From contig CATOJE010000030.1 of the NCBI GenBank assembly GCA_951800145.1, positions 1 to 40,623 on the forward strand: a DNA stretch of 40,623 nt, read 5' to 3'. The notes under the pieces were generated by a model that saw only the letters and a program-made list of their open reading frames with translations, was not told where the DNA came from and did not search any database. A program made the translations under genes and the position numbers. The stretch is from an uncultured Lachnospiraceae bacterium (GTDB lineage Bacteria; Bacillota; Clostridia; Lachnospirales; Lachnospiraceae). Below, one piece after another: positions 8,271 through 16,394 of this stretch (positions are counted from its first letter, which is position 1; the number at the start of each line of letters is the position of its first letter).

Positions 8271-9107
8271 TTACAGTGCAATCACAATACCGCCGTCATT
8301 GGCATACACTGTGGCTACACCGGCAGTCTCGGTAATAATAATCTCTTTATAGCTGCCGCGCTTTTCCATCTCATTCTTCACCAGCTGCGCCCGATCCGGG
8401 CAGTTACAGTGGGCGATTACAAGCACCCGCTCTCTGGTATCCCCCACTACGCTGACCGCGTAGTCGCACATCCTCTGAAGCGCCTTGGTAATCCCTCTGG
8501 CCTGATCCACCTTGATAATTACCCCGGCATCTGCAGACATCACTGGCTTGATATTCAGCGTAGTGGCAAAAAAGGCCTGAAGTCCGCTGAGCCGTCCATT
8601 CTTGCGCAGATAATCCAGGGACTCCAGCACAAAGCAGGTTTTCATGTCATCCCGATAAGCCACAGCCCTTCTGCACAGCTCTTCAAAGGGGATTCCCTGC
8701 TCACACAGATCCTGGATATACATCGCCAGGTTTAACTCCCCTGCGGATGCTGAATGGGAGCTGAGCACACAGATATTCTTCGCCCCGTGCTCCTCCTCAT
8801 AAAGCTGCTTCCCCACCACCGCGCTATTATAGGAACCGCTCAAATGCTCGGACAAGCAAATCACGAAAATATTCTCCTCCGGGCATTCATAAGCCTTTTT
8901 AAAAAGCTCCGGGGAAGGGCAGGCTGTCTTCGGGCACTCCGGGCACTCCTTCATCAGCTGGATAAATGCCTTTTGGTTGAAGCTCTCATCGTCCGTTACC
9001 GTAGTTTGTCCCACCTGCAGCGTCAAGGGTATAATCTCATAATGGGGATCCTTCTTTAACTCCTCTGTTAAATCCAGGCAGCTGTCTCCAATAATTTTGT
9101 ATGTCAT
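8271..9107 (-). CDS. DegV family fatty-acid-binding protein
   Basis: The 278-residue protein begins with the DegV signature region (IIGDSCLDL, then IIPLTLQVG) and keeps the CPSPELF and SEHLSGSYNSA motifs around the lipid-binding pocket, as well as LDYLRKNGRLS in the second domain. DegV-type proteins bind a fatty acid and some (FakB) present it to the FakA kinase for phospholipid synthesis. No fakA is nearby, so the exact partner is unknown. GGGAGGAT lies just upstream of the ATG, and a promoter with 17-bp spacing is visible. It may be the first gene of a degV / capA-like / ftsH transcript (gaps 49 and 17 bp). Confidence 0.9.
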   Translation of the reverse strand: MTYKIIGDSCLDLTEELKKDPHYEIIPLTLQVGQTTVTDDESFNQKAFIQLMKECPECPKTACPSPELFKKAYECPEENIFVICLSEHLSGSYNSAVVGKQLYEEEHGAKNICVLSSHSASAGELNLAMYIQDLCEQGIPFEELCRRAVAYRDDMKTCFVLESLDYLRKNGRLSGLQAFFATTLNIKPVMSADAGVIIKVDQARGITKALQRMCDYAVSVVGDTRERVLVIAHCNCPDRAQLVKNEMEKRGSYKEIIITETAGVATVYANDGGIVIAL

Positions 9108-9153
9108 AATATCCTCCCATCATTCCCATATCATCTGGTTTTAATTACTACAT

Positions 9154-9182
9154 ATTATAACATTATCTTTTTACATTTTCAA
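9154..9182 (-). promoter_or_regulatory. degV promoter
   Basis: TTGAAA (9182-9177), 17 bp, then TATAAT (9159-9154) on the minus strand. It lies back to back with the plus-strand promoter at 9185-9213. Confidence 0.7.
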
Positions 9183-9184
9183 TC

Positions 9185-9213
9185 TTTTCATACTGGTTTT
9201 TCTATGCTATAAT
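9185..9213 (+). promoter_or_regulatory. Promoter of the small membrane protein
   Basis: TATAAT at 9208-9213 is preceded by TGC (extended -10). A weak -35 (TTTTCA, 9185-9190) lies 17 bp upstream, two bases from the -35 of the divergent degV promoter. Confidence 0.6.
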
Positions 9214-9249
9214 TAGGAAAAATGATAGAAAAGATAAGGAGATGAAAGC

Positions 9250-9378
9250 ATGGGATTTCTCGCTGCATTCTTCGGCTTTATTATTCTTCTGGTTCTCTTT
9301 GTGGTAGCAGTTACCATCTCTACGGTAGCCAGCTGCTTAGGATCCATTGCGGATGATTTAAATGAGGACAAGGGTTGA
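9250..9378 (+). CDS. Small single-pass membrane protein, 42 aa
   Basis: This short gene has its own promoter, an AAGGAG ribosome site eight bases before the ATG, and an intrinsic terminator 25 bases after the stop. The product is one long hydrophobic helix (GFIILLVLFVVAVTISTVA, about residues 9-27), a Cys at 29 and a short acidic tail (ADDLNEDKG). No family is recognised. The complete transcription unit argues that it is a real gene. It may be a membrane-associated regulator or toxin-like peptide, but nothing in the sequence decides this. Confidence 0.7.
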   Translation: MGFLAAFFGFIILLVLFVVAVTISTVASCLGSIADDLNEDKG

Positions 9379-9403
9379 CAAGCTTAAGGATCCCTACAAT
9401 GCT

Positions 9404-9438
9404 AAAACCGGATGGCGCATATGGTCATCCGGTTTTTT
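9404..9438. terminator. Bidirectional intrinsic terminator
   Basis: AAAACCGGATG (9404-9414) pairs with CATCCGGTTTT (9426-9436), followed by T residues to 9438 on the plus strand. On the minus strand it ends in TTTT as well. It lies between the convergent small membrane gene and htpG. Confidence 0.85.
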
Positions 9439-9455
9439 ATTCTCCTGCAGAATGC

Positions 9456-11459
9456 TTATTCCCCGGCTAAGATCATTAAGATCTCATTGCTGCGGGCGAT
9501 AAAACCGGTCATTCGCTCCGGGGTCAGGCTGCCATGGCTTAATTTCGCCAGATCGTACAGCTGCTCGCAAATCTTATTCACATTTTCCCCTTCTTTGTGG
9601 CTCAGCACATACTGTACCAGAGGATGATTTTTATTTACGATCAGCGTCTCGCCGGTACTGCCGAAGGCAGAGGGATCCATGCCGTACATATTGTACATCT
9701 TCATCATTTCCTGCATTCTTCTGGATTCCTCGGAAACCGTAATCATAGATGCTACGGACGCATCCTTCAGCTTCTCTGCCTTTACCTCCAGCTTATCCAG
9801 GTTCAGAGCCTTCTTAAAAGCAGCCGCCAGGGCCTCCTCATCCGCCTTATTCTGTTCCTCATTCTCCTCTGCCGTCTCTTCCTTGAAGATCTCGCTTACA
9901 TCGGAGTCGATGCGGAGGAACTTCAGATCCTGATTCTTCTGCTCCAGCTGGCTGATAAATGGATTATCAATGTTATGAGTCAGAATGACCGCATCCAGCC
10001 CTTCCTTCTTAAACATATTGATATACTGGCTCTGCTCCTTCTCATCGGTTACATAGAACACCTTATTCGGATGCTTCTCCTTATTCTCCTCCAGGCACTC
10101 CGGCAGGGTCAGATACTTGCCCTCCAGGTTCTTAAAGATAATATAATCCTTCATCTTCTCCTGGAATTTCTCATCCTTAATGCAGCCAAACTTAATAAAC
10201 GGATTAATATCATCCCAGTATTTCTCATAGGCTTCCCTGTCTGTCTTGCACATACCGGAGAGCTTATCTGCCACTTTCTTGGTAATATAATCTGAGATCT
10301 TCTTTACAAAGCCATCATTCTGCAGCGCGGAACGGGATACATTTAAGGGAAGATCCGGGCAATCGATCACGCCCTTTAACAGCATCAGGAACTCAGGAAT
10401 AACTTCTTTTATATTATCCGCGATGAATACCTGGTTATTATACAGCTTAATGGTTCCCTCCAGGCTGTCATACTCCATATTAATCTTGGGGAAGTACAGG
10501 ATTCCTTTTAAATTAAAGGGATAATCCATGTTTAAGTGAATCCAGAACAGGGGCTCCTTAAAATCCATGAATACCTTCCGGTAAAACTCCTTATACTCCT
10601 CATCCGTACATTCATTAGGATGCTTATTCCACAGCGGATGGACGTCGTTTAATGCCACCGGCCGCTTCAGGATCTTATACTTCTCCTTTGCCGGGGAAAC
10701 CTCCACCACCTCTTTGGTTCCATCTTCCTTTTCCTGCTCCTCTGTCTTGGCCTCCTCAAGGATGGTCTCCACGATGGTGTCCTTCTCTGTCAGCTCATCC
10801 TTCTCGATGGTCTCATACTGAGGGCCCTCTGCAGTGTTCTCCAGGAAAATCGGCACCGGCATAAAGGAGCAATACTTCTCAATCACCTCTCTTGCCCGGT
10901 ATTCATTAGAAAATTCTGTGCTGTCCTCATTCAGGTAGAGCGTAATCCTTGTTCCGATCTGGTCCTTCTCCCCTTCTCCCATCTCAAAGGAGGTGCCTCC
11001 CTCTGACTCCCAGTGCACCGGCACAGCATCCTTCTGATAAGACAGGGTATCGATGGTAACCTTATCCGCCACCATGAAGGCAGAGTAAAAGCCTAATCCG
11101 AAGTGGCCGATGATCTGGTCCTCATTGGCTTTATCTTTATATTTCTCCATAAATGCCTGGGCTCCGGAGAAAGCGATCTGGTTAATATACTCCTCCACCT
11201 CTGCCTCTGTCATCCCAAGGCCATTATCCTCGAAAACAATGCTCTTCTCATTGGGATTCACAGCTATCTGGAGCTTATACTCTACCTCCTCCGGCTTCTC
11301 AAACTCTCCCATCAGCTCCAGCTTTTTCAGCTTAGTGATGGCATCGCAGCCATTGGAAATCAGCTCCCGGTAAAAAATATCATGGTCCGAATACAGCCAC
11401 TTCTTAATAATCGGGAATATGTTCTCACTGTTAATGGATAAATTACCTGACTTCGCCAT
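9456..11459 (-). CDS. htpG: Molecular chaperone HtpG (Hsp90)
   Basis: HtpG is the bacterial Hsp90, an ATP-driven cytosolic chaperone. The 667-residue protein has the GHKL ATPase motifs: the helix ending in YRELISNGCDA (ATP-site Asn; most relatives have ISNASDA), DNGLGMT, and IGHFGLGFYSAFMVADKV as the lid. Middle and dimerisation domains follow, with a conserved stretch around LNVSRSALQND. A charged insertion rich in Glu and Lys at about 225-265 resembles the linker of longer Hsp90s. The ATG at 11459 is chosen over an in-frame GTG three codons upstream, because GGAG is correctly spaced for it. A promoter and a CIRCE element lie upstream, suggesting HrcA-controlled heat induction. Confidence 0.96.
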   Translation of the reverse strand: MAKSGNLSINSENIFPIIKKWLYSDHDIFYRELISNGCDAITKLKKLELMGEFEKPEEVEYKLQIAVNPNEKSIVFEDNGLGMTEAEVEEYINQIAFSGAQAFMEKYKDKANEDQIIGHFGLGFYSAFMVADKVTIDTLSYQKDAVPVHWESEGGTSFEMGEGEKDQIGTRITLYLNEDSTEFSNEYRAREVIEKYCSFMPVPIFLENTAEGPQYETIEKDELTEKDTIVETILEEAKTEEQEKEDGTKEVVEVSPAKEKYKILKRPVALNDVHPLWNKHPNECTDEEYKEFYRKVFMDFKEPLFWIHLNMDYPFNLKGILYFPKINMEYDSLEGTIKLYNNQVFIADNIKEVIPEFLMLLKGVIDCPDLPLNVSRSALQNDGFVKKISDYITKKVADKLSGMCKTDREAYEKYWDDINPFIKFGCIKDEKFQEKMKDYIIFKNLEGKYLTLPECLEENKEKHPNKVFYVTDEKEQSQYINMFKKEGLDAVILTHNIDNPFISQLEQKNQDLKFLRIDSDVSEIFKEETAEENEEQNKADEEALAAAFKKALNLDKLEVKAEKLKDASVASMITVSEESRRMQEMMKMYNMYGMDPSAFGSTGETLIVNKNHPLVQYVLSHKEGENVNKICEQLYDLAKLSHGSLTPERMTGFIARSNEILMILAGE

Positions 11460-11520
11460 AATGAACACTCCATTTCTTTCTTAAAATTTCTTTTTAATTT
11501 TCTTTTTATCCTTGTCCCCT

Positions 11521-11549
11521 ATTCTAATACGGCTAGAACAAAAAGTCAA
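11521..11549 (-). promoter_or_regulatory. htpG promoter
   Basis: TTGACT (11549-11544), 17 bp, TAGAAT (11526-11521) on the minus strand. The predicted start is near 11514. Confidence 0.7.
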
Positions 11550-11556
11550 TACAAAA

Positions 11557-11583
11557 TTAGCACTCATTTAAAATGAGTGCTAG
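11557..11583. promoter_or_regulatory. CIRCE element (HrcA operator)
   Basis: TTAGCACTC-N9-GAGTGCTAG matches the CIRCE consensus (TTAGCACTC-N9-GAGTGCTAA) at 17 of 18 arm positions with the exact 9-base spacer. HrcA binds CIRCE to repress heat-shock operons. The element lies 7 bp upstream of the htpG -35 box rather than at the transcription start, and 25 bp from the end of the preceding gene. Confidence 0.9.
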
Positions 11584-11608
11584 TAATCCGTAATTTATCT
11601 GTTTTTGC

Positions 11609-12109
11609 TTATTCCTTTATAGCGGGGATCTCCCTGGCCTTTAAAAACCGGCCCACATATCCATCCCACTCAGAGTCAAAGGTTTTATCTAAGGTAAATA
11701 CTGCCAGGGACGTACCGGTAATGCACTGAAGCTTCCCCTCCTCATATCGGATCTGGAGATAAAGCCCTCTCACCTGCTCCCGCTGCAGAAAGCCTGCCTG
11801 GCTCTCCCGGAAAAAATCATCCGTCAGCCCCCTGGAGGCCATCAAATCGACGCGGAAGCTTTCCGGAAGCTTCTTCCCTTTAATCAGGGAAAAGCAGATA
11901 GGCCGCAGCGTCTTCCAGGCAGAAAAATCCTCCAGCCCCAGCAGCTCCTGCTCCTCCTGAGAGTAAAAGCCCGGGTGGATCCGGCCGTCCATAATAAACC
12001 GGTTAAAGGTGACCACCTGAGCCTCCTTTACCAGGAATTGGTCAAATTCCGTTCCCAGAAACAGCTTCTGGGTCAATCCCCTTATGTCCTCTATCCGAAA
12101 CGCTATCAT
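11609..12109 (-). CDS. DUF5721-like conserved protein
   Basis: The 166-residue cytoplasmic protein opens MIAFRIEDIRGLTQKLFLG and resembles from memory the DUF5721 family found in Lachnospiraceae; no enzyme motif is visible. It is predicted to be alpha/beta, with repeated beta-strand-like stretches (VVTFNRFIMDGRI, LYLQIRYEEGKLQ) and no signal peptide. It is the last gene of the operon headed by the CmpB-like membrane protein, 63 bp after the foldase gene. Function unknown. Confidence 0.6.
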   Translation of the reverse strand: MIAFRIEDIRGLTQKLFLGTEFDQFLVKEAQVVTFNRFIMDGRIHPGFYSQEEQELLGLEDFSAWKTLRPICFSLIKGKKLPESFRVDLMASRGLTDDFFRESQAGFLQREQVRGLYLQIRYEEGKLQCITGTSLAVFTLDKTFDSEWDGYVGRFLKAREIPAIKE

Positions 12110-12172
12110 CCTGTGCTCCCCCCTTAAAGGCTGGCCGAAATCCCAGTATCCAGTTATCTGCCGAACGATATA

Positions 12173-13156
12173 CTAATCCAGAAAATATTCCTGATACAAT
12201 TCAAAAAAATTCGTTGTGGTGGTATCTGCCTGAGTTTCGCAGCGAATATCGCTCCATACCTGATCCGATATGGTAACGGGATGCTCTTTTAAAAAGTCTT
12301 CATACAAGCTTCGAAATGCCCGATCCTTTCGCAAAAGAGACAACTCCTCCTTCCGCTTAAGAGTTGCCTCCTGATCATAATCATTCAGGCATTTCAAGAT
12401 ATAAAAACGGCCAGCCTCCTGAATAATGGGACTGATTTCTCCCGTTGAAAGGGAGAACGCCCCCTCCTCCAAAAGCGGCCCAGCCTCTCCTCTCCCCAGC
12501 TTTCGCTGGATCTCTCCCTCACAGCTAACTGCTCTTGCAATGGCGGCAAAATCTGCCCCCTCCTCCATCACGCGCCCGGCTGTCTCCCTTGCTGTCTCCA
12601 GATCAAGGAGCACGATCTGGAGCACCTCGATCACCTTCGCGTCATTATCACTGATTTCCAGATCTGCGTCCTTTGTCAGCTGATCCACCGTCTTGCTGGC
12701 CAGATAATACATCTGATACAGAGACAGCACATCCTCCTCATCCGCTCCCGTATAGGCCTTGTCTCCCTGGGTAAGCTGCCCGTAATAATCCTGGGCCAGC
12801 CGGCGCAGCTGCTCCTTTTCCCCGTTCTCCAGGGGAATTCCATACTCCTCCGCCATAGCCCCGATCACCAGCAGATCCTTAGAGAAAAGCTGAATCTGCT
12901 CCAGAAGATAGTCCTGAAAGGTGGTCCCATCCTCTGACACCACGGTTCCCCATATCTGATCTGTATAAAGCTGCTGATACCGGTTCCTCTCCGTTGCCAC
13001 AAGCAACATCAGCTCCGACCGTTTCATAGAAAGATCTTGGTACCGGTCCGGTGCGGCAGCCTCCTTTTTCCTGCAGCCTACCAGAGAAAGGCAGGCTGCT
13101 GCCAGTATGCACAGCCAAAGGATGGCTTCTTGTATCCTTTTCTGCCCTTTTGCCAT
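12173..13156 (-). CDS. PrsA/SurA-like peptidyl-prolyl isomerase lipoprotein
   Basis: This is an extracytoplasmic foldase. The signal peptide has a hydrophobic core (LWLCILAAACLSLVGC) with a lipobox ending at Cys, so it should be lipid-anchored. A helical SurA/PrsA-like N-domain is followed by a parvulin domain, recognised by the pattern FAAIARAVSC..LGRGEAGPLLEEGAFSLSTGEISPI (two pieces) and GRFYILK. The ATG at 13156 is preferred over ATG 13180, because GAGG is well spaced before it and it gives a compact, lysine/arginine-bearing signal peptide; the longer form (335 aa) cannot be excluded. It would assist folding of secreted proteins at the membrane surface. Confidence 0.8.
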   Translation of the reverse strand: MAKGQKRIQEAILWLCILAAACLSLVGCRKKEAAAPDRYQDLSMKRSELMLLVATERNRYQQLYTDQIWGTVVSEDGTTFQDYLLEQIQLFSKDLLVIGAMAEEYGIPLENGEKEQLRRLAQDYYGQLTQGDKAYTGADEEDVLSLYQMYYLASKTVDQLTKDADLEISDNDAKVIEVLQIVLLDLETARETAGRVMEEGADFAAIARAVSCEGEIQRKLGRGEAGPLLEEGAFSLSTGEISPIIQEAGRFYILKCLNDYDQEATLKRKEELSLLRKDRAFRSLYEDFLKEHPVTISDQVWSDIRCETQADTTTTNFFELYQEYFLD

Positions 13157-13211
13157 ATCCACATCCTCTGTATCCATCATACCCCGTCCTGACGAGGCGA
13201 CAAATCACCTT

Positions 13212-13994
13212 CTATAAAAGCCGCAGCACCTTCAGAACCCCATTATTTACATTCGTGTCCGCCTGAAATCTGGCTGCTGCCTTTACCTCCTGCCTGGCAT
13301 TCCCGATCGCATAGCTGTAATATGCCTGGCCTAACATTTCCAAATCATTCAGCTGATCGCCAAATGCCATGGTTTCCTCCGGAAGGATCCCCAGGCTTTC
13401 CTGGATTTGCCGGATTGCCATTCCTTTGCTTACTCCAGGGGCCATGCAGTCCACCCACATATCCCCGGAAATCGCTATCTTCAGCTGATCTTTATATTTC
13501 TCCCGGATTTCCTTGGTGTTTTCCTCTACCTTCTCTTTTCTGTAAATGGAAATTTTGATAAACTGATCCACAACCTTAGTTAAATCCGGCACCTGCTTCA
13601 CCTCGAACCGGTAGCAGTCCACCAGCCAGTCCACAAACTCCTGATTTCCAGTCTCCAGATATACCACGTCCGGACCGCTCAGCATAAGATCCAGCCCTGA
13701 ACATGGCCGCACATCCTCAATCATTTTCATTACAATCCGCCGGTCTATAGGGGTGGTAAACAGGTTCCGGTTGTGGCAGCCCACATAGGCTCCATTATCC
13801 GAAACATAAAAAATCTTTTCCTTTACTGGGTCAAAAATCCGCTCAATACTGTGCCACTGGCGGCCGCTGGCGGCCACAAACTGAATTCCCTTTCCCCGAA
13901 GCCGAAGAACCTCACTGTAATATTCCGGGTTTAAAATATTATCCCCATCTTTCACCAAGGTCCCGTCGATATCGGTTGCAATCAATTTAATCAT
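13212..13994 (-). CDS. HAD-superfamily (Cof-type) phosphatase
   Basis: The 260-residue protein is a Cof/YidA-like HAD hydrolase. Motif I is DIDGTLV (Asp8 nucleophile, Asp10 acid), motif II is in VAASGRQ, the motif III Lys is in GVSKGMAIRQ, and motif IV is FGDQLNDLEM. A C2-type cap fills the middle. Such enzymes dephosphorylate sugar phosphates, nucleotides or flavin phosphates; the substrate here is unknown. Its ATG overlaps the end of the maf gene by 8 bp (ATGATTAA), indicating translational coupling. Confidence 0.9.
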   Translation of the reverse strand: MIKLIATDIDGTLVKDGDNILNPEYYSEVLRLRGKGIQFVAASGRQWHSIERIFDPVKEKIFYVSDNGAYVGCHNRNLFTTPIDRRIVMKMIEDVRPCSGLDLMLSGPDVVYLETGNQEFVDWLVDCYRFEVKQVPDLTKVVDQFIKISIYRKEKVEENTKEIREKYKDQLKIAISGDMWVDCMAPGVSKGMAIRQIQESLGILPEETMAFGDQLNDLEMLGQAYYSYAIGNARQEVKAAARFQADTNVNNGVLKVLRLL

Positions 13995-14577
13995 GTTCCT
14001 CCTCCATCACTCCCAGCGCCTTCAGCTCCTGATAAAGCCTTCCCACCGGAAGGCCTACTACATTATTATAATCGCCATGAATTCCCTGGATATACCTGGC
14101 AAATTTTCCTTGAATCCCATAAGCGCCCGCCTTGTCCATAGGCTCCCCGCTTTTTATATACTGATAAATCTCCGCTTCACTCATAGGGTACACCGAAACA
14201 TCGGTTTCTTCAAAAAAACTGACCTGGCCCATTTCCCCAGCTTTCGAAATAACCGTAACGCCAGTGTAGACCTGATGGGTATTCCCCTGAAGAAGGAGAA
14301 GCATTTCCACTGCCTCCTGGTGATTCGCCGGTTTTCCCAGAATCCGCCCATGAATGGAAACCACTGTATCCGCGCCAATGATTACCGTTCCTTCCCCGTA
14401 CATTCCGGCCACCTCTAACGCCTTCTGCCTGGAAAGCTTCATCACAATCTCCCCTGGCCCAGTCCCCTCCTTTTCCTCCTCCTTCCTGCTCGGCATAATC
14501 TCCGGCAGAATGCCTATCTGCTCCATCAGCTGCTTCCGTCTGGGAGAGGCGGAGGCTAACACAAAATGCGTTCCCAT
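13987..14577 (-). CDS. maf: Maf-family nucleoside triphosphate pyrophosphatase
   Basis: Maf proteins hydrolyse dTTP/UTP or modified nucleotides to monophosphates and are linked to division arrest and nucleotide-pool cleaning. The 196-residue product has the signature LASASPRRKQL at the N-terminus, GADTVV, the DKAGAYGIQG motif and GDYNNVVGLPV, with length normal for the family. It lies in an operon 20 bp downstream of the CmpB-like gene and overlaps the HAD gene. Whether it is the dTTPase or the m7GTPase subfamily was not resolved. Confidence 0.92.
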   Translation of the reverse strand: MGTHFVLASASPRRKQLMEQIGILPEIMPSRKEEEKEGTGPGEIVMKLSRQKALEVAGMYGEGTVIIGADTVVSIHGRILGKPANHQEAVEMLLLLQGNTHQVYTGVTVISKAGEMGQVSFFEETDVSVYPMSEAEIYQYIKSGEPMDKAGAYGIQGKFARYIQGIHGDYNNVVGLPVGRLYQELKALGVMEEEHD

Positions 14578-14597
14578 ACTCTTACTCCTGTTATTCC

Positions 14598-15149
14598 TTA
14601 ATTCACCTTCAGCCTTCCGATCATCGGGCCTTCGTCATCATCCTTATGTAGCTGAACATACACACTGTAGGCAAAATCAAGCAGATACGATGTGAGCAGC
14701 GTCATTGCCGTCCACTTTTCATACCCCTCAGGCACATAGCCTACCATGCGATGTACGAAGCCATTTAAAAACCAGAAAAAGAAGATACCCAAAAAGCCCC
14801 AGGCCACGCTGCTCTGAAGGCAGATAATCCCCTTATAATTTAACATCTTATGGCTGTAGTCCCACCAAAAGGAGCCAAACAGCCGTATCATCAGGCGGGC
14901 AGTAATCAGCTCCATGGAGGTAGCCATAATTACTGTAGCAAAATAAAGCTTCACAGGATTTCCGGTAAAGGGCTGCAGCAGGATACACGCCCCCAGCGCC
15001 CCAAAGCCGTAAATAATGCAAAACGGTCCGTGAACAAACCCCCGGTTGATTACCAGCACCTTATATTCATAGCTTAAAACAACACATTCTAAAAGATAGC
15101 CTAAGAAGCTGAATAGAAAAAACCAATTGATCATATGATAAATGCTCAT
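14598..15149 (-). CDS. CmpB-like putative ABC-transporter permease membrane protein
   Basis: The 183-residue integral membrane protein has about five hydrophobic segments and the family opening FFLFSFLGYLLECVV, with NRGFVHGPFCIIYG in the first loop. From memory this matches the ABC_trans_CmpB family (PF06541), whose members are often labelled putative ABC permeases, though no transported substrate is established. The start at 15149 is set by GGAGGAG eight bases upstream; the longer reading from 15179 has no such site. It heads a five-gene operon with maf, HAD, foldase and DUF5721-like genes. Confidence 0.75.
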   Translation of the reverse strand: MSIYHMINWFFLFSFLGYLLECVVLSYEYKVLVINRGFVHGPFCIIYGFGALGACILLQPFTGNPVKLYFATVIMATSMELITARLMIRLFGSFWWDYSHKMLNYKGIICLQSSVAWGFLGIFFFWFLNGFVHRMVGYVPEGYEKWTAMTLLTSYLLDFAYSVYVQLHKDDDEGPMIGRLKVN

Positions 15150-15213
15150 ATAGTACTCTCCTCCCTGGAAGCAGAACATCTTAACGTTTCTTTAACACTG
15201 CTTTAACCTGTTC

Positions 15214-15242
15214 AGTATAATATAGAGAGGAAAAAAAGGCAA
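15214..15242 (-). promoter_or_regulatory. Promoter of the CmpB-like/maf/HAD/foldase operon
   Basis: TTGCCT (15242-15237), 17 bp, TATACT (15219-15214) on the minus strand, about 65 bases upstream of the first start codon. Confidence 0.55.
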
Positions 15243-15253
15243 GCTTGAATTTC

Positions 15254-16369
15254 TTACATTTTGTCCTTCTCTTCTGCTGTCTTTACCTGCAGAAGCTGAT
15301 TCATATCATTTAAAATTCTTACAAACTCCCGCTCTACCACTTCATATACCATAATATCCGGAGGGTATTCCTCCAGATACTCCGGTGAAAAGCCGCTCCA
15401 GTGATAATAATCCACATTTCGAAAATATTTCGTAATGGTGTTGCTCATCCCCATGGCAAAGGAGTCCCGGTAAAAGGCAATCCGGCGGCAGTCCGGCGCT
15501 TCCTCTGCAAAGGAACGGCTGACCATCCCATCCCCTATGGGGTCATATATCTCTGGCTCTATATGATCATAATATCCATGGACGCTGCAGAAATAGTCCT
15601 CAAGAAAATAATCCGGCATATGGAATAAAAGCGCTAAATCCCCCGGCCCCCGGTAATCATAAGGAATGATTACATCCTCCACCGGCACGCTCTGTCCTCC
15701 CAGGGCATCGATAAGCATCTGAGAAGCCACAAAGCCGCCGGCTTCATTCCAGTGTGTGTCTGTTTTAAAGTACCACAGCAATTCCCGGTTCTCCAGGAAA
15801 TACTGCTTCGGCGCCACCACCGGTATGCTTGTCTGAGCCGCTAAATGCTGCTCCAGCTGATCATAACGGGTAATGTCTGACAGCTTTGTGTAGTATTCCG
15901 GCATGTATTCCCCATAGATCTCTTCTTTATTAGGAGCCAGCACCACTGCAAACTCAATTCCCTGGCTGGCAAAATGCTGGTTAACCTCCTCCATTTTTCC
16001 AGCAATCTGATCCAGCTCCTCCTGGGTGTATAAATCCTGCCCCCGGTAATCCAGGATACTGAATCCGCCGTTAAAGAAATACCATCCATCCTTTCCTAAA
16101 ACCACATCCGGGTTGTCCACTGACCGAAAAATCCCCAGGTTAATCCCTGCATTCAGGCTGAGGAAATAGCTGCGGAAGGCCGCGTGATCATTAATATAAT
16201 CTTCAACTGCCCTGGGATAGCCCTGGATATTCTCTCCATCCAGCTCTGGAAATTCTGCCAATACGCGATTTTCCGTGTTTTCTTCCTCTAACATATGAGA
16301 TGCCGCCGGCCAAAGCAGATTTGGAAGCATCAGCAACGCCCAGAAGCACCCGATCATCCATCGTTTCAT
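15254..16369 (-). CDS. AlgX/AlgJ-like SGNH O-acetyltransferase
   Basis: The 371-residue protein begins with a signal anchor (WMIGCFWALLMLPNLLW), so the catalytic domain lies outside the membrane. An ENRVLAEFPEL segment marks the AlgX/DHHW-type entry. The SGNH-like catalytic residues are visible: Asp204 and His206 in KTDTHWNEAG, and Ser303 in FYRDSFAMGM. In alginate-type systems such a protein moves acetyl groups from an MBOAT partner onto an exported polymer. That partner lies 25 bp upstream in the same operon. No polysaccharide synthase is present, so the acceptor (cell-wall polymer, teichoic acid or exopolysaccharide) is unknown. Confidence 0.85.
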   Translation of the reverse strand: MKRWMIGCFWALLMLPNLLWPAASHMLEEENTENRVLAEFPELDGENIQGYPRAVEDYINDHAAFRSYFLSLNAGINLGIFRSVDNPDVVLGKDGWYFFNGGFSILDYRGQDLYTQEELDQIAGKMEEVNQHFASQGIEFAVVLAPNKEEIYGEYMPEYYTKLSDITRYDQLEQHLAAQTSIPVVAPKQYFLENRELLWYFKTDTHWNEAGGFVASQMLIDALGGQSVPVEDVIIPYDYRGPGDLALLFHMPDYFLEDYFCSVHGYYDHIEPEIYDPIGDGMVSRSFAEEAPDCRRIAFYRDSFAMGMSNTITKYFRNVDYYHWSGFSPEYLEEYPPDIMVYEVVEREFVRILNDMNQLLQVKTAEEKDKM

Positions 16370-16394
16370 GTTTATATCCTTTTTATAATTCTGA

